Assembly (NCBI GenBank): GCA_037440125.1
Contig: JBBIUU010000029.1
Span: forward strand, 1-32,130
DNA length: 32,130 nucleotides
Reading direction: 5' to 3'
Origin: JAKAJA01 sp037440125
GTDB lineage: Bacteria > Acidobacteriota > UBA4820 > DSQY01
Shown here: positions 9,501 through 15,521 of the stretch, in pieces
Position numbering within the stretch: position 1 is the first letter of the stretch
How the letters are laid out: the number at the start of each line of letters is the position of its first letter
Translations under genes and position numbers: made by a program
The notes under the pieces: model-generated
The model's input: only the letters and a program-made list of their open reading frames with translations
Databases searched by the model: none
What the model was told of the DNA's origin: nothing

Positions 9501-12045
9501 GGTGCCCTACAGCGCCACGACGGCCTTCCGCATCACCGTGGCCACGGCGAAGAGCTACCCCATCGTCGTCCAGCTCAACGACCTGGCGGGCCCGGCCACG
9601 CTGGCCACCCTCACCGCAACCGCCTCCTCGAGCAACCCGGCGCCGGTGCTCACCAGTCTCTCCCCGAGCCAGCTCGCCCCCGGCCAGCCCTCGTTCATCC
9701 TGACCCTCGACGGGGCCAGCTTCGTTCCCGGCGCGGGTGCCTTCTGGACGGCCGCCTCCGTGACCACGCCCCTCGTCACGACCTACGTCTCCGCCACGCA
9801 GCTCACCGCTGCTGTCCCCGCAGCGCTCGTGGCCGCGGCCGGCACGGCCTCGGTTCAGATCAAGAACCCCGCGCCCAATCTCGGAGACTCGGGCCCCCTG
9901 ACCTTCACCGTGTCCAACCCGGCGGTGGCGTATGTGAACAAGGTCTGGGATGGCCAGCCTGCAGGTGCCCCCGTCACCGCCAACGGCGGGACCCACACCA
10001 TCGGCTACGACGCCTTCGCCGTCATCCAGGACGGCCTGAACGCGGTGGCCGCCTCAGGATCGGTCTACGTCTACCCGACGGCCACGCCCACGGATGGCTA
10101 CGCGGAGAACCTTGTCATCGCCAAGCCGCTCGCCCTGGCAAAGGCTCCCGACGCGGGGCCAACCAGCGTGGTCATCTACCCGGCGCTCTCGGCGCCGGAC
10201 CCGGAACCTTCAACGCCGTGGGAGGCGCTGACGGCTGGGGCGAGCAACGTGATCCTCGTGCAGGCCAACGATGTGACCATTCAAAATCTGACCATAGACG
10301 GAGATAATCCAAATCTCACGAGCAATGTGGTCAGAAACGGGGCCGACGTGGATGCCCGGAATGGCATCATCATCAATAAGGCACTGGGCCCGTTCTCGAA
10401 TTTGTCCGTCCATGACTGCAGCGTGAAAAACACCTACCTGAGAGGCATCTATGCCTACAATCCCTCGAAGGCGGCCATCGACTTCCACGACAACATCGTG
10501 GACAACATTCAGGGCGACAACTACTACTCCATCGGCATCTTCAGCCGGCATGCGACGGGAACGGTCGTTCACAACACCGTGAGCCGATGCCCCGACGCCG
10601 TCTCGGCCAACTGGTCACACGGCCTCCAATTCCTCAACAACATCGTCTCAAACAGCGGCAGCGGTGTTCATACAGACAACTCAGGCGAACTCGCGGGCGA
10701 CGTTTCGGACATCCTCCAGGGCAACAGCGTTTCCGCCGGCGTCTCCTTTGGTGGCCAGCCCACCTACGGCGTATGGGCCTTCGCTCCCTACCGCAATGTG
10801 ACGATCCAGGGCAACACCGTCGGAGGCGTCGATGTTGGGTTGGCCGTTCACGGCCAGGGCGCGGCGGCGGGAGAGGCGACGTTTACGGACAACACCGTGG
10901 ACGGCCAGTCGCGGGCCGGCGTTCGCGGCGCAATCGTCTCCACCGAGCTCATCGGGGATAACGGGTGGAGCAATGTGAAGGCGACCTTCACGGGGAATAC
11001 TATTCAGCATTGCGCGGAAGGGATCTTTGTGGCGGATTCCGTGGGGTTCACTGCGAGCGTCTCAGCCCATGGCAACAATCTCGCGCTCAATGCGCCGTAC
11101 GGGTTCAACAATACGGCCACGACAGTCGCAGACGCCACCTGCAACTGGTGGGGAGACGCGACCGGGCCTGTGAACGCGGCCAACCCTGGTGCGACGATTA
11201 CGAACTCGCCCGCAAGCGCGAACGTGACTTTCGCACCATGGTCCAGCCCCGACCCGGCGCACTGCCTGGGCGGTGCTCCGGCCATCACGGGCATCACGGA
11301 CAACGACCCCTGCGCCACGGACGGCATCCTGGTCACCTTCACCGCGGCGCCCCAGGCCACGAGCCACGACCTGCTGAAGGACGGCCTCGTAGCGGTGACC
11401 GGCTATGTGTCGGGTGCCCTCTACGCGCCGGGCGACACGGCAACCCATGTCTATGTCGTCCGAGCCCACTTCCCCGGTGCCCAGACGCTCGATTCGGCCG
11501 GTTCCTCCTTCGCGGACGTGAACGACACCCCGGCGGCCGTGACGAACGTTCTGGTCACGAACCCGGATTGCACGGGGGCCCTGATTACCTTCACGGCGAG
11601 TGGTGCGCAAAGCTATGAGCTGTGGGTGGATTCGGTCCTCATCGGCCCAGCCGCTCCGGCGGGGACGAGCTACACCCCGGCTGACGGAGCCATTCACAAC
11701 TACGTGATCCGCGCCATCAACAACACCTGCCACGCCGATTCGGCGCCCGTCTCCTTTGCGGTCACCAACCTCACGCCGCCCAGGGTCACCGACAGTCTCA
11801 TGCTGACCAAGGTCGGCAACAACATGCTCCTCTCCTGGGCGCTGATCCTCCCCGCCACGGTGGTGGACTATTACGAAGTGGGCCGGTTCCTCCCGCAGGC
11901 GGGGGGGCCGCCCATATTCGACGCGGTCATCGGCACGGCGAGCGGCCAGGTGGATGGTATACAGGTCACCCTCAGCGGTGAGCCCGCCAATGCGAACTAC
12001 CTGGTGCGCGCCGTCAAGGGCAACTGCAGGGGTCCTTGGGAATAA
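538..12045 (+). CDS. Giant secreted multidomain parallel beta-helix protein with IPT/TIG-like domains (3835 aa)
   Basis: The start is ATG 538, preceded by AGGAGGG at 526-532. The first 44 residues form a signal peptide (hydrophobic LGLLAFGLMLAS, then TAAAA). Four pectin-lyase-like beta-helix blocks follow, at about 45-520, 803-1780, 1980-2898 and 3130-3576, rich in G-N-T-V and N-N-T rungs. Each ends in an (N/D)WWG motif (residues 494, 1740, 2854, 3536). Each block opens with a DxFATxQ/YDAFAVIQ segment followed by an AGTY-type turn. Ig-like segments (about 521-620, 1781-1889, 2899-3034) and IPT/TIG-like domains (about 621-802, two copies; 1890-1979; 3035-3129) join the blocks. The C-terminus has Ig/FN3-like repeats with Cys pairs. 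Such helices bind or cleave polysaccharide or act as adhesins, but I see no assignable catalytic site, dockerin or sorting signal, so the substrate is unknown. Confidence 0.9.
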   Translation: MQSHIGGRSGSWIKGGWVILGTRAARLGLLAFGLMLASLTAAAATWQVPGDFATLGAAVASAQVFDGDTIVIAAGTYAENVVVTKRLTILGPNVGIDPNTGTRVLEAVLIPATTDTDAGRVLDIQVSGVTIDGLTIDGSNPGAPLSGGPSVTYNGVEVNTAEGISNGDPGVTAWPPTSTNNPQIDHLTVQNTIFKNLAWQGIYIQVATTTNSAFNHFVHNLYDNLYEGVQTYSIHADVSDSHFTRAGRAVSMHQVYTDGGGFVERIADNVLDVSNTGGGSRQVGFWVNGRTAPAPALVVSGNTVNVPSGLPNSPAYEYRAFEAITVNAGESVTFSNNTVNGNNRCDVGFFVWNTNSSATVVWDGGALNGIARDGIYVHTHDVTWGYGSTQAATVKNTSITLGSSASGARVYIDPTDTTKAASLSLTNVSFTGGTTGLMADGANASLTAEGCTVTGATTGILTQNSGSAAVHLSRIAGNTAGASAASGSINATNNWWGCNAGPGGAGCDTVSGAVTYSPWLTLSLSAIPTTVPASGGTAALDANLFTNSAAANLFGTGTFPSTGSVAFGATAPHSVSPTPLTLSGGGASSTFTAGATQGSTSVTATLDGQIVSTSIIVGNPVPTITSLAPSSEPVGTPGFVALTVNGTGFVSGSVINWNGSPVGTLYNDPAQLGTLLTTTQMATAGIYPVTVTNPAPAGGISNAVDFTVNNPQPVLTSMTPAAIATGSAAFTLTLNGSGYVAGATVYWDGSALVTTFVSATKLTAAVPAANVAAVGSHTVQVENPMPNLGDSATLTFQVSTPTDVYVDDNYVGLALGTSVNWPYTGSGTHTIGLDAFATVQGGVSAVSSAGTVHVAAGTYPEQVLITRPVTMLGPNAGIAGYAARGPEALLVPPSILNLISSPREWNYDPVLDIESNQVVVDGIAVSCDNPALDGYHYAGMNIECGVGVYSEGNQVTFINSVVSKGTVIGFWAGGIYGAAHSGLMLANNAIDSIHDLNQVGYGFGAYVQATTGTVIGNRITNCRSGMQIQPYTVTGAPAVVTGNTVSGWVRGIYYNYAESGASAWTISGNTVSACVAPAMPTGPVGWVGVKAETMYNTANGGTISNNTVDGLAAMTDPAHTGWGGFAHPVWGFQYGGNASTSTQVLFTGNTVQNVAFGFVHDAPADIVLTGNSLTASDQAIVLQRSYSNAGVQQAYGGANNIDATGGNTINGVPTATATLAQLFAIEDAVRHKVDDPSLGLIRVKASNLYVTPNSFSPPATTTPSIQRAIDAATVGDTVNVGNGAYAETNLTINKALTVAGQSQAGVVIKPSTPDAHVDGSFPTGYNYAFLLQSGNVAIRSLTVDGDDTSNAHNFRAGVMTDHRLTTLFNNITVQNCTIQHTWRRGIQLFCNTPTQSSGHLVTGNTVDDVLAVGDPNAGTPDAVYCTGIVGFDTTDTTFSNNTVSNVLSAIESVQWAATGGEKVTVQGNTLSSVNTGVQLVVPADGTLVGGPNAGNGNTITLIEGARDNDGIIVRNATGTVTVQANTVNATGKANGLSMFGNSDPLHPVLVLNNTFVSTSSTSTTAGEGTGVFMSDDTRLFGDAGGAAQADLPTYATLTGNTVTGFVRGVDLYRNGITPTVGGEIVQATIGGTNPSTDSNSITAAPDGTGVRVFDADGAANGYKAVAAIENNRTTITGALVGVDVNGGNATLTLNAITGNGTGVLFHDGATGSATLNDLTGNTSFGIQNANTSGTIPATCNWWGNVTGPNHATNPGGTGSPVSNGLAFSTWAGAAYDCTTQYGVPIQLVFTVGPPTTTGAGVSFPVTVQAQDAAGNLAPGFNGAFGGVTLSLSGGTAGAVLTGGSANAVNGVATFTLSVDRGGTGYSLGAAATYGGSSLTGTSGTFDVTNPTPTLSTLSPTWARVDATAPFTLSLTGTNFVPTSTAYWGATALTTTYVDGTHLTAQVPGPLAVGSVDVTVVNGPPPSTQTSNAISFVVRDIPATVWVDQAWASHVSGDPVSGHTFGYDAFAVIQDGINAVATGGTVNVYPATYTENLSIAKTLALVGNFGSLPRPVVQSGGSGTNLALVGVSAPGVRIENMELQVDLLHYQDGIRATSGTPDGIVIRNNLLHSYNSAPGTQSSWPYNGINVGGTGSLVTIQGNTLAATPTIIGGFPYGVFGRGIWLHGARGLIGGPNSGDGNTLYGFRDVLAQFVTGGDLTIQGNGFTGGGLDVTEPNPGLKTISILGNVFSGDPGDGSGTLLIKNVYAADAAVLAQGNTFNGCQTGVWSGASRNVTLRGNTFTPPASGSFVHVRVDSAPQGSFSNTINGIALYGNLFNAPATPAGVAVGFFNSSALVGTTFPSITMGGAGADANTFAAGFATDILLDATAGHEFSFGPIGATQNLYDVGSGAKLPGAMTLAELFSLEDKVQHKVDDSTLGLVRVVPANLYVTPNSFVATFTTTPSIQRAIDAATAGDTVNVAAGSYAENLVVNKALNLLGPNAGTPGNGTRVAEALLLPSTVGPYALDPDHSTTILRATASNVTVRGFAFDGHNPALTGGTVIDSVEVHAAAGISNYADDHGYAVPVSGMTLEDSRFAHFGYCGIDFEGNNTTPSTNSLIQDNYFTSLDPGDAPVYGWGVGIVLAENGYADVLNNHGDNVRKGVQTNNFYRANTGTTARINDNTFETWRYGLYHNLHYSDASPFTISGNTFRAATGSTTNRGLGLSSLQGGVSATIQNNTIQGGFAGFEAWNIPVTTPLTIEGGSATGCQYGLLFWNNQVPGYGLADGNSFLNVVGTSLINSTGAGIRVFDDPANTNPACGLTLTATGCTVTGGPVGVSVENSRAGATITNSDLSNHASFGANNLGGTLIATCDWWGDATGPYNATLNPSGAGSPVSGGVTFVAWSTTPPPVYTCQGYVPPTLSSADITGPYTVGISQQFHVTAQNPALGRTYTNVRFDFTLQNTVLADIAAFDYTPDGGTTWLPMPLAQSGADVTGYFGPPAGFPLPVPYSATTAFRITVATAKSYPIVVQLNDLAGPATLATLTATASSSNPAPVLTSLSPSQLAPGQPSFILTLDGASFVPGAGAFWTAASVTTPLVTTYVSATQLTAAVPAALVAAAGTASVQIKNPAPNLGDSGPLTFTVSNPAVAYVNKVWDGQPAGAPVTANGGTHTIGYDAFAVIQDGLNAVAASGSVYVYPTATPTDGYAENLVIAKPLALAKAPDAGPTSVVIYPALSAPDPEPSTPWEALTAGASNVILVQANDVTIQNLTIDGDNPNLTSNVVRNGADVDARNGIIINKALGPFSNLSVHDCSVKNTYLRGIYAYNPSKAAIDFHDNIVDNIQGDNYYSIGIFSRHATGTVVHNTVSRCPDAVSANWSHGLQFLNNIVSNSGSGVHTDNSGELAGDVSDILQGNSVSAGVSFGGQPTYGVWAFAPYRNVTIQGNTVGGVDVGLAVHGQGAAAGEATFTDNTVDGQSRAGVRGAIVSTELIGDNGWSNVKATFTGNTIQHCAEGIFVADSVGFTASVSAHGNNLALNAPYGFNNTATTVADATCNWWGDATGPVNAANPGATITNSPASANVTFAPWSSPDPAHCLGGAPAITGITDNDPCATDGILVTFTAAPQATSHDLLKDGLVAVTGYVSGALYAPGDTATHVYVVRAHFPGAQTLDSAGSSFADVNDTPAAVTNVLVTNPDCTGALITFTASGAQSYELWVDSVLIGPAAPAGTSYTPADGAIHNYVIRAINNTCHADSAPVSFAVTNLTPPRVTDSLMLTKVGNNMLLSWALILPATVVDYYEVGRFLPQAGGPPIFDAVIGTASGQVDGIQVTLSGEPANANYLVRAVKGNCRGPWE

Positions 12046-12070
12046 GCATCCCACGTTCGTCCGACTTCAC

Positions 12071-12099
12071 GAGGGGCCTTCGGGCCCCTCTTTCTTTTT
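12071..12099 (+). terminator. Rho-independent terminator of the beta-helix gene
   Basis: A perfect 8-bp GC-rich stem (GAGGGGCC / GGCCCCTC) closes a TTCG tetraloop at 12071-12090. It is followed directly by a T-rich tract (TTTCTTTTT). It begins 26 bases after the stop codon of the giant gene, so it should isolate that gene from the dehydrogenase downstream. Confidence 0.93.
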
Positions 12100-12126
12100 G
12101 TTGAGGCGCATCGGTTGTCCAAGAGC

Positions 12127-12132
12127 TATACT
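12127..12132 (+). promoter_or_regulatory. Candidate -10 element for the dehydrogenase gene
   Basis: TATACT matches the sigma-70 -10 consensus at five of six positions. It lies 28 bases before the ATG at 12160 and just after the terminator, where a new promoter would be expected. No good -35 is seen at normal spacing (TTGAGG at 12101 is 20 bases upstream), so this is tentative. Confidence 0.35.
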
Positions 12133-12159
12133 TGAACACCTGACGAGAAGGGGGCTCCG

Positions 12160-13290
12160 ATGCGCATCACGGTTCTTGGGGCGGGCCGCGTGGGCGCGGC
12201 GATGGTGAGGGACCTGGCGAGGGATTCGGAGTTCGAGGTCCTCGTGGTGGACGTCTCGGACCGGGCCCTGGAGGCCCTTTCCCGCGTGCCCGGGGTGACG
12301 GGCCGACGCGGCGACTGTTCATCCCCCGCCGTGGTCCGGGAGGCCGTGGCCGGCGCGGACCTCGTGGTGGGCGCGGTCCCAGGCCACATGGGCTTTCAGA
12401 CCGTGAAGGCGGTCCTCGAGACCGGCAGGCCCATCGTCGACATCTCGTTCTTCGAGGAGGACCCCTTCCTCCTCGACGAGCTGGCGCGCTCCAAGGGCGT
12501 CGTCGCCGTGGTCGACTGCGGCATCGCCCCCGGGTGCGGGAACATCATCCTCGGCCACCTGGAGACCCTCATGGACCGGGTGGACCGGTTCCTCTGCCTC
12601 GTGGGCGGGCTCCCGGCGGTGCGCACCTGGCCCTACGAATACAAGGCGCCCTTCTCCCCCTCCGACGTGCTCGAGGAGTACACGCGCCCCGCCCGCTACG
12701 TGGAGCGCGGCGAGCTCGTCACCCGCCCGGCCCTGTCGGACCCCGAGCTCATCGACTTCCCCGGCGTGGGCACGCTCGAGGCCTTCAACACGGACGGCCT
12801 GCGCACCCTCATCCACACGGTGAAGGCGCCCAACAAGAAGGAGAAGACCCTCCGCTACCCGGGGCACATCGAGAAGATGCGCGTCCTCCGCGAGACGGGT
12901 CTCTTCTCCAAGGAGCCCGTGAACGTGAAAGGCGCGAAGGTGGTGCCCCTCGAGGTCACCTCTCGCCTCCTCTTCCCCCTGTGGCAGTTCGAGGACGGCG
13001 AGGAGGACTTCACGGTCATGCGCGTGGAGGTGGAGGGCCTCATGAACGGCGAGCGGGTGCTCCACACCTTCGACCTGCTCGACCGCTACGACGGCGCCAC
13101 CGACACCCTCTCGATGGCGCGAACCACGGGCTACACCTGCACGGCGGTGGTCCGGGCCTATGCGAAGGGGCTCTACCGGGTGCCGGGGATCTCGCCGCCC
13201 GAGGTCCTCGGACGCGCGCCGGGTGTCTACGAGTTCGTCATGCAGGACCTGGCGAAGCGGGGTGTGGTCTTCCGCGAGACGCTGGCATAG
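12160..13290 (+). CDS. Saccharopine dehydrogenase-family NAD(P)-dependent oxidoreductase (lysine dehydrogenase-like), 376 aa
   Basis: The N-terminus is a Rossmann fold: a beta strand, the G-A-G-R-V-G dinucleotide loop at residues 7-12, and an acidic Asp31 at the end of strand 2, which suggests NAD rather than NADP. The segment DCGIAPGCGN (119-128) is the conserved turn of the saccharopine reductase/lysine dehydrogenase family. The region around 200-275 (PGVGTLEAFNTDGLRTL, then an RYPGH segment) is also family-typical. The length of about 380 residues fits single-domain lysine 6-dehydrogenase-like enzymes, which oxidise an amino group on lysine or a related amino acid in the cytoplasm. The exact substrate cannot be fixed from sequence alone. 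A G-rich AAGGGGG ribosome binding site lies upstream of the ATG. The gene stands alone between a terminator and a convergent gene. Confidence 0.82.
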   Translation: MRITVLGAGRVGAAMVRDLARDSEFEVLVVDVSDRALEALSRVPGVTGRRGDCSSPAVVREAVAGADLVVGAVPGHMGFQTVKAVLETGRPIVDISFFEEDPFLLDELARSKGVVAVVDCGIAPGCGNIILGHLETLMDRVDRFLCLVGGLPAVRTWPYEYKAPFSPSDVLEEYTRPARYVERGELVTRPALSDPELIDFPGVGTLEAFNTDGLRTLIHTVKAPNKKEKTLRYPGHIEKMRVLRETGLFSKEPVNVKGAKVVPLEVTSRLLFPLWQFEDGEEDFTVMRVEVEGLMNGERVLHTFDLLDRYDGATDTLSMARTTGYTCTAVVRAYAKGLYRVPGISPPEVLGRAPGVYEFVMQDLAKRGVVFRETLA

Positions 13291-13384
13291 GGAAGGCGCG
13301 AGGCGGAAGGCGCGAGGCGCGAGCAGGATCTTTGCGCCTGCCTCTCCACTCACAACTCACGCCTCACGCCTCACGCCTCACGCC
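13291..13384. repeat. Inverted pair of 7-bp tandem arrays between convergent genes
   Basis: Immediately after the TAG of the dehydrogenase there are two exact copies of a 14-mer (13291-13304 and 13305-13318). Each 14-mer is two heptamers, GGAAGGC and GCGAGGC, and a further GCGAGCA heptamer follows. At 13357-13384, TCACGCC occurs four times in perfect tandem. The right arm is roughly the reverse complement of the left (GGCGCGAGGCG against GGCGTGAGGCG, one mismatch), so the site could fold into a long hairpin. It fills nearly all of the 101-base gap to the stop codon of the next, convergent gene. Confidence 0.85.
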
Positions 13385-13391
13385 TGCCTCG

Positions 13392-13757
13392 TCACTCCTT
13401 CCCCCGGTCGTCCTCGTCCTCCATCTCGAGGTGGAACTTGTGGAGGAACCGGTGGGCGATGGGGGCGAAGAGGATGCCCACGGCGGCGATGAGCACGAGA
13501 CCGCAGAAGAGGGCATAGAAGGACGCGAAGAGCTTTCCGGCGACGGTGCGGACGGGGTCCACGGGGCCCATGCCGCCCAGGAGCATGCTCGCGTTGACGA
13601 GGGCGTCGATCCACGGGAGCCCCTCGAGGAAGTGGTACCCGCACACGCCCATCCCGAGGGTGCCGAAGACCACCGCGCAGGAGAATCCGAAGCTGAGGGC
13701 GAGGCGCCGGTAGAAGGCGGCGCGGCTCAGGAGACGTTCGCTCTTGTGCTCGAACAT
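13392..13757 (-). CDS. Small two-TM ion-channel-like membrane protein, 121 aa
   Basis: The start is ATG 13757, 23 bases after the upstream transporter gene; the longer open frame upstream is a shadow. The protein has a basic N-terminus, a hydrophobic helix at about 20-42, a pore-loop-like segment (about 50-68, containing MLLGGMGPVDP), a second hydrophobic helix at about 76-101, and a charged cytoplasmic tail with an HRFLHKFHLE segment. The TM-loop-TM plan resembles two-TM potassium channels, but the loop lacks the TVGYG selectivity filter. Similar small proteins are, as I recall, usually left as hypothetical or called ion-channel family. Ion transport is therefore inference. It is the last gene of the leftward run. 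Confidence 0.78.
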   Translation of the reverse strand: MFEHKSERLLSRAAFYRRLALSFGFSCAVVFGTLGMGVCGYHFLEGLPWIDALVNASMLLGGMGPVDPVRTVAGKLFASFYALFCGLVLIAAVGILFAPIAHRFLHKFHLEMEDEDDRGKE

Positions 13758-13780
13758 GGGGCCTCCGACCTCCGGGCGAC

Positions 13781-14560
13781 CTACTTCGCGTACGCCGACC
13801 AGAGGAGCTTGAGCGCGATGGCCAGGACCACGGTGATGAAGACGGGCCGGACGAGCCTGGCGCCCTTCGTCATCACGAGCCTCGCGCCGATCCTCCCCCC
13901 GAGGAACTGCCCGCCCGCCATGACGAGCCCGGGCACGAAGTGCACGTTGCCCATCCAGAGGAAGACGGCGAGCGAGAGGATGTTGCTCGTGAAGTTCATG
14001 ACCTTCGTGTGCGCCGTCGCGCGCCTCAGCTCGTAGCCCAGGAGGAGCACGTAGGCCATGGCCCAGAAGGAGCCCGTGCCCGGGCCGAAGAAGCCGTCGT
14101 AGAACCCGATCCCGAGCCCGAAGAGGAGGTGGAAACCGAAGACCCCCATCTTCGGCGCGCCCTCCTCGCGGCCCAGCCTGGGGCTCGCGAGGACGTAGAG
14201 CGCCATGGCGATGAGGAGGAAGGGGATGAGCCGGTTCAGGAAGCCCGCCGGGATCTGCCCCACGGCCCAGGCGCCCGCGGCGGCGCCGATGCCCGTGAAG
14301 AGGACGCCCCAGAGGCAGTCCTTCCAAGCGACCGCACCGGCGCGCGAGAAATGGAGCGTGGCGCTGCCCGAACCGAAGCTCGCCTGGAACTTGTTCGTCC
14401 CGAGCGCGTCCTGCGGCGACCATCCCAGGCTCATGAGGACGGGCACGGTGATGAGGCCCCCGCCCCCGGCGATCGTGTCCGCGGTGCCCGCGAAGAGCGC
14501 CGTGAGGAACAGCACGGGGTAGAGCCACCACGCGCCGACCGCCAGGAGGTCTCCCGTCAT
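13781..14560 (-). CDS. yfcA: TauE/SafE-family membrane transporter, YfcA-like, 259 aa
   Basis: This is a polytopic membrane protein of about eight helices. It has the two half-repeat signatures of the TauE/SafE family: TADTIAGGGGLITVP near residues 26-40 in the first half and GFYDGFFGPGTGSF near the middle, which is close to the YfcA subgroup. The family is linked to export or uptake of sulfite, sulfoacetate and other small organosulfur or organic anions, but the substrate of YfcA-type members is not established. ATG 14560 overlaps the TGA of the preceding gene as ATGA and lacks a strong ribosome binding site of its own. Translation is therefore probably coupled to the small receiver-like gene. 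Confidence 0.9.
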   Translation of the reverse strand: MTGDLLAVGAWWLYPVLFLTALFAGTADTIAGGGGLITVPVLMSLGWSPQDALGTNKFQASFGSGSATLHFSRAGAVAWKDCLWGVLFTGIGAAAGAWAVGQIPAGFLNRLIPFLLIAMALYVLASPRLGREEGAPKMGVFGFHLLFGLGIGFYDGFFGPGTGSFWAMAYVLLLGYELRRATAHTKVMNFTSNILSLAVFLWMGNVHFVPGLVMAGGQFLGGRIGARLVMTKGARLVRPVFITVVLAIALKLLWSAYAK

Positions 14561-14871
14561 GGGCCCGCCGCCAGGCGGGCCAGGATCCGCTCCAGCGCCC
14601 GGCCCCGGGCCACCGTCTCGTCCGCGCCCGCGCGCCGGGCGGCTTCGAAGACCGGCCCGTCCAGGTGGGGACCGAAGGCCAGGATCCTCGTCGAGGGCAG
14701 AGACGCCCGGAGCTCCGCCAGGCGCTCCAGCGCTCGGGCCGCGGTGAGGTCCAGGGCGACGAGGTCCGGTGCCGCACCCGCGTCGCGGACGAGCTCCGCC
14801 CCGGCGGAGCGGCATGGGGGCTCGAGCCAGGAGCGGGTCATGAGGTTGTCGGTGAGGAGGAGGGCCCTCAC
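14557..14871 (-). CDS. Small stand-alone receiver-like (pseudo-receiver) protein, 104 aa
   Basis: The start is GTG 14871, two bases after the TGA of the LOG-family gene, and the end overlaps the next ATG. The sequence has the alternating beta/alpha rhythm of a response-regulator receiver: RALLLTDN at the start, PDLVALDLT near residues 35-43, TRILAFGPH near 61-69, and an AGADETVARG segment near 81-90. Several phosphorylation residues look changed: T-D replaces the usual acidic pair, and no conserved Lys follows the last strand. No output domain is attached. It is probably a non-canonical receiver acting by protein contact; the partner is unknown. The tight linkage to the genes on both sides suggests a shared function. 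Confidence 0.72.
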   Translation of the reverse strand: MRALLLTDNLMTRSWLEPPCRSAGAELVRDAGAAPDLVALDLTAARALERLAELRASLPSTRILAFGPHLDGPVFEAARRAGADETVARGRALERILARLAAGP

Positions 14872-14873
14872 CG

Positions 14874-15446
14874 TCAGGTTTCCTCGAGGGAGGCCGGGGC
14901 CCCGGCGGGGAGCCCGGCGAGACGCTCGACGAGGCGCCCCGGATCCGTCTCCACGAGGACCAGCGCGCGGTGCTCCGGGGAGAGGAACCCCGACTGAACC
15001 TGGTCGTCGAAGAGCTCGAGGAGGGGGTCGAAGAAGCCCGCGACGTTGAGCAGGACGCAGGGCTTGGCGTGGAGGCCGAGCTGGGCCCAGGTGAGGATCT
15101 CGCAGAACTCCTCCACGGTGCCGAACCCGCCGGGGAGCGCCACGAAGGCGTCGCTCATCTGCGCCATGAGGGCCTTCCGCTCGTGCATGGAACCCACCAC
15201 GATCTGTCGGGTGAGCCCCCGGTGCCCGAGCTCGCGCTCGTCGAGGAAGGCCGGGATGACCCCCACGGCTTCCCCGCCCACCGAGAGCACGGCGTCGGCG
15301 AAGACGCCCATGAGGCCGATGGACCCTCCGCCGAAGACCACGCCCAGACCCCGCGCGGCGAGCTCGCGTCCGAAGGCCTCCGCGGCCTTCGCGTATCGCG
15401 GGTCGTTGCCGGTACTGGAGCCGCAGAACACGCAAACGTGTCTCAA
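14874..15446 (-). CDS. LOG-family nucleoside 5'-monophosphate phosphoribohydrolase, 190 aa
   Basis: This has the full signature of the LOG (TIGR00730) family: CVFCGSS near the N-terminus, GGGSIGLMG at residues 39-47, the MHERK segment at 88-92 and the PGGFGTVEE motif at 105-113. Members are often misannotated as lysine decarboxylases. The family hydrolyses the N-glycosidic bond of nucleoside monophosphates, in some cases activating cytokinins. The length of 190 residues is normal. The start codon is TTG at 15446, supported by GGAGG four bases upstream. It is followed at once by the receiver-like gene. Whether it acts on cytokinin nucleotides or on ordinary or damaged NMPs cannot be read from the sequence. 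Confidence 0.92.
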   Translation of the reverse strand: MRHVCVFCGSSTGNDPRYAKAAEAFGRELAARGLGVVFGGGSIGLMGVFADAVLSVGGEAVGVIPAFLDERELGHRGLTRQIVVGSMHERKALMAQMSDAFVALPGGFGTVEEFCEILTWAQLGLHAKPCVLLNVAGFFDPLLELFDDQVQSGFLSPEHRALVLVETDPGRLVERLAGLPAGAPASLEET

Positions 15447-15521
15447 GACACCTCCGAAGGCTAGCAGTGTGGGCTCAGGGGCCCCGGGCAGGCAAGGGGT
15501 CGGCGAGAGGGCGGGGGCGGC

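Noticed and set aside
13357..13384. CRISPR array
   Set aside because: Repeat units of 7 bp with no spacers and no cas genes nearby.
13758..14777. Long in-frame extension upstream of the small channel-like protein
   Set aside because: It overlaps the well-supported YfcA gene in another frame and reads as Arg/Pro-rich noise. ATG 13757 begins the hydrophobic protein directly.
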